Part shown: piece after piece, positions 6,254-7,487 of the stretch | Layout of the letters: the number at the start of each line of letters is the position of its first letter | Numbering within the stretch: position 1 is the stretch's first letter | DNA from: an uncultured Collinsella sp. | Lineage (GTDB): Bacteria; Actinomycetota; Coriobacteriia; Coriobacteriales; Coriobacteriaceae | DNA: 7,487 nt | Reading direction: 5' to 3' | Assembly (NCBI GenBank): GCA_958447915.1 | Contig: CAUDCB010000090.1 | Location: 1 to 7,487 of the forward strand | Made by a program: the position numbers and the translations under genes | The notes under the pieces: model-generated | What the model was told of the DNA's origin: nothing | The model's database searches: none | Seen by the model: only the letters and a program-made list of their open reading frames with translations

Positions 6254-6553
6254 TTAGACGAGCTTAATCTTCTCGATGTCCTTGCGCGAGGACTCGCGAT
6301 ACAGCGAGAACTTGCGGCCGATGACCTGGACGACCTCGGCGTGGCAGCGATCGGCGAGATCTTCGGCGGCCTCGCGGGCAGAAAGGCTGGAACCATCGAG
6401 TACGGAGCACTTAACGAGCTCGTGCTTCTCCAGGTAGGCGACCGTCTGCTCGACGGTGCCCTCGTTGATGTCGGACTTGCCGATGATGATGGCGGGGTTG
6501 AGGTGATGGGCCATGCTGCGAAGCTGCTTGACCTGGGCTCCTGTCAGTGCCAT
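6254..6553 (-). CDS. yhbY: CRM-domain RNA-binding protein, YhbY family
   Basis: A 99-residue protein made almost entirely of one CRM domain. The family binds RNA and is linked to maturation of the large ribosomal subunit. The N-terminal LTGAQVKQLRSMAHHLNP, the HELVKCSVL strand and the C-terminal VIGRKFSLYRES match YhbY of E. coli and YqeI of B. subtilis, and the length is normal. The usual GxxG RNA-binding loop reads GKSD here (residues 25-28), so the second glycine is replaced by aspartate. ATG 6553 gives the expected family start. The ribosome site is poor (AGAAAG or GCGAG upstream). A small hairpin (6581-6585 with 6591-6595) lies in the leader. It ends 69 bases before the convergent regulator stop and has its own terminator. 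Confidence 0.92.
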   Translation of the reverse strand: MALTGAQVKQLRSMAHHLNPAIIIGKSDINEGTVEQTVAYLEKHELVKCSVLDGSSLSAREAAEDLADRCHAEVVQVIGRKFSLYRESSRKDIEKIKLV

Positions 6554-6735
6554 GGGTTCTCGCTTTCTATGTTATGGGGCGCCCCGCGATGGGGCCTTAA
6601 TCTACGTGAGCTGTCCCACGATAGCGCAGGAACGGCGCGGTGTGGGGCGTGTTTGCCCAGTTCAAAAAGAATGCGGATGCCGAGCGGGAGAACGGCGCGG
6701 GTTACAGGCGGACGTGTACGACGGCCGAAAGCGGT
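6554..6735 (-). other. Gap between the methyltransferase and yhbY
   Basis: These 182 bases upstream of yhbY contain no gene I can support. The 11-mer GAACGGCGCGG occurs twice, at 6630-6640 and 6690-6700, exactly 60 bases apart. A hairpin GCCCC/GGGGC (6581-6595) precedes yhbY. On the minus strand a run of five Ts (complement of 6664-6668) follows only a 4-bp stem, too weak to call a terminator of the methyltransferase. A minus-strand TAGATT near 6600 is a possible -10 for yhbY without a good -35. Confidence 0.35.
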
Positions 6736-7487
6736 CTATGGACGGCTCGAAGAGACCGGCTCCCATGCAATAAACGCCCAACGGACCTTGCGGATATGGT
6801 CGAGCATATAGCGTCCCTGCGGCACTCCTTTGGACCCCGGCTCGCCAGCACGGGGATTCTCAATCATATGCTGAGCGACGTAGTCGCGCAGACGGTCGAT
6901 CTTATCCTCGTTACCGTGCTCGAGCATGCGGGAGAAGTCCGCCACGCCCGCCTCAAGGCTATCGAAAGTATCGCGACGGGGCGATTCGAAGTATGTAACC
7001 TGCGGCAGCGCCCCCATCTGAATGAGGATATTAAAGGCATACACAAAGCCATTACTGCAGGTAACCGAGGCACCGATGGCGTTCATCAGGTGCAGGTCAT
7101 AGCGCGGGCTGGAGTTGGCGACCATCGTGACAGCACAACGCCGACGAGCCGTTCGATCAAGCTTGGCAAGCGCGCCTTTTAGGTTGGTCGTGGTGACAGA
7201 ACGACTGGCAAAGGCAACATCTACCGCTTTCGCGACCGGTCCAACCAAATCCCAGTCATCATCCCAAGCAAGTTCAAGCGGTGTAATGCGATTCTCGAGT
7301 CCATAGTACTCAATGCCAGCATCAAGCGTGCCCAACATAGCAGGGGAAAAGTCAGCAGCAATCACAGGATGCCCAGCCTGAGCAAGCGGAATGGCAATCG
7401 ACCCAGCCCCACACCCCATATCAAGCACCGACTCGCCAGGCTTTAACGCCAACAGCTTTATAAAATCCCAGGCATACGGTGCAGTCT
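6736..7487 (-). CDS. Class I SAM-dependent methyltransferase (5' end outside window)
   Basis: A Rossmann-fold methyltransferase; the methyl acceptor is unknown. Motif I, VLDMGCGAGS, lies at bases ~7428-7399 with the glycine-rich SAM loop. The second strand ends in AADFS, whose Asp should bind the ribose hydroxyls of SAM. A later VDVAFASRSV segment fits the fourth strand. There are no membrane segments. The frame stays open to the right edge, with residues TAPYAWDFIKL before a TTG codon at 7452-7450, so that TTG is an internal Leu and the true start is outside; 249 residues are visible. The stop is TAG at 6738-6736. It runs in the same direction as yhbY, 182 bases upstream, with no clear shared transcript. 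The C-terminal half beyond the fold does not match a family I can name, so substrate and pathway stay open. Confidence 0.85.
   Translation of the reverse strand, partial: TAPYAWDFIKLLALKPGESVLDMGCGAGSIAIPLAQAGHPVIAADFSPAMLGTLDAGIEYYGLENRITPLELAWDDDWDLVGPVAKAVDVAFASRSVTTTNLKGALAKLDRTARRRCAVTMVANSSPRYDLHLMNAIGASVTCSNGFVYAFNILIQMGALPQVTYFESPRRDTFDSLEAGVADFSRMLEHGNEDKIDRLRDYVAQHMIENPRAGEPGSKGVPQGRYMLDHIRKVRWAFIAWEPVSSSRP

Noticed and set aside
6188..6811. Plus-strand 207-codon frame starting right after the regulator stop
   Set aside because: It is antisense to yhbY, which matches its family end to end; the ATG falls within the yhbY terminator.
6640..7182. Plus-strand 180-codon frame opposite the methyltransferase
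   Set aside because: It is antisense to a recognised SAM-binding protein and has no domain of its own.

Overview
The window is chromosomal DNA from a GC-rich Gram-positive bacterium. The best guess is a Collinsella-like member of the Coriobacteriia (Actinobacteria). This rests on the high GC of the coding DNA, a Bacillus-type short NagB, a stand-alone glucose-family PTS EIIA, and a very large ATPase-BTAD regulator of the kind common in actinobacteria. The assignment is by gene style only, with no database search behind it.

Layout. Bases 1-1175 hold the C-terminal ~390 residues of phosphoglucosamine mutase (glmM), cut by the left edge. A short gap with a candidate promoter leads to a PTS EIIA-Glc protein (1243-1740). 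A 271-base leader follows, with a perfect 11-bp hairpin and a set of mutually exclusive GC-rich stems, and then glucosamine-6-phosphate deaminase (nagB, 2012-2740). nagB ends in a clear intrinsic terminator. Next is a gene-free 444-base stretch rich in short repeats, followed by a 999-residue transcriptional regulator (3185-6184) with an N-terminal P-loop ATPase, a long helical middle, and a C-terminal winged helix plus BTAD. The right end is on the minus strand: a CRM-domain RNA-binding protein of the YhbY family (6254-6553), converging on the regulator with an intrinsic terminator whose T-tract overlaps the regulator's stop codon, and a class I SAM-dependent methyltransferase (6736 to the right edge, 5' end missing).

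How the genes fit together. The first three genes are a plausible amino-sugar group. EIIA relays phosphate to a sugar permease, possibly for GlcNAc or glucose. NagB drains glucosamine-6-phosphate into glycolysis. GlmM sends the same metabolite toward UDP-GlcNAc and cell wall. The large regulator has its own upstream region and no evident tie to sugar metabolism. YhbY is a ribosome-biogenesis-type protein.

No CRISPR array, tRNA, rRNA, IS element or phage gene was seen. The window is mostly ordinary. The parts most worth a second look are the nagB leader, the regulator's upstream region, and the regulator itself.
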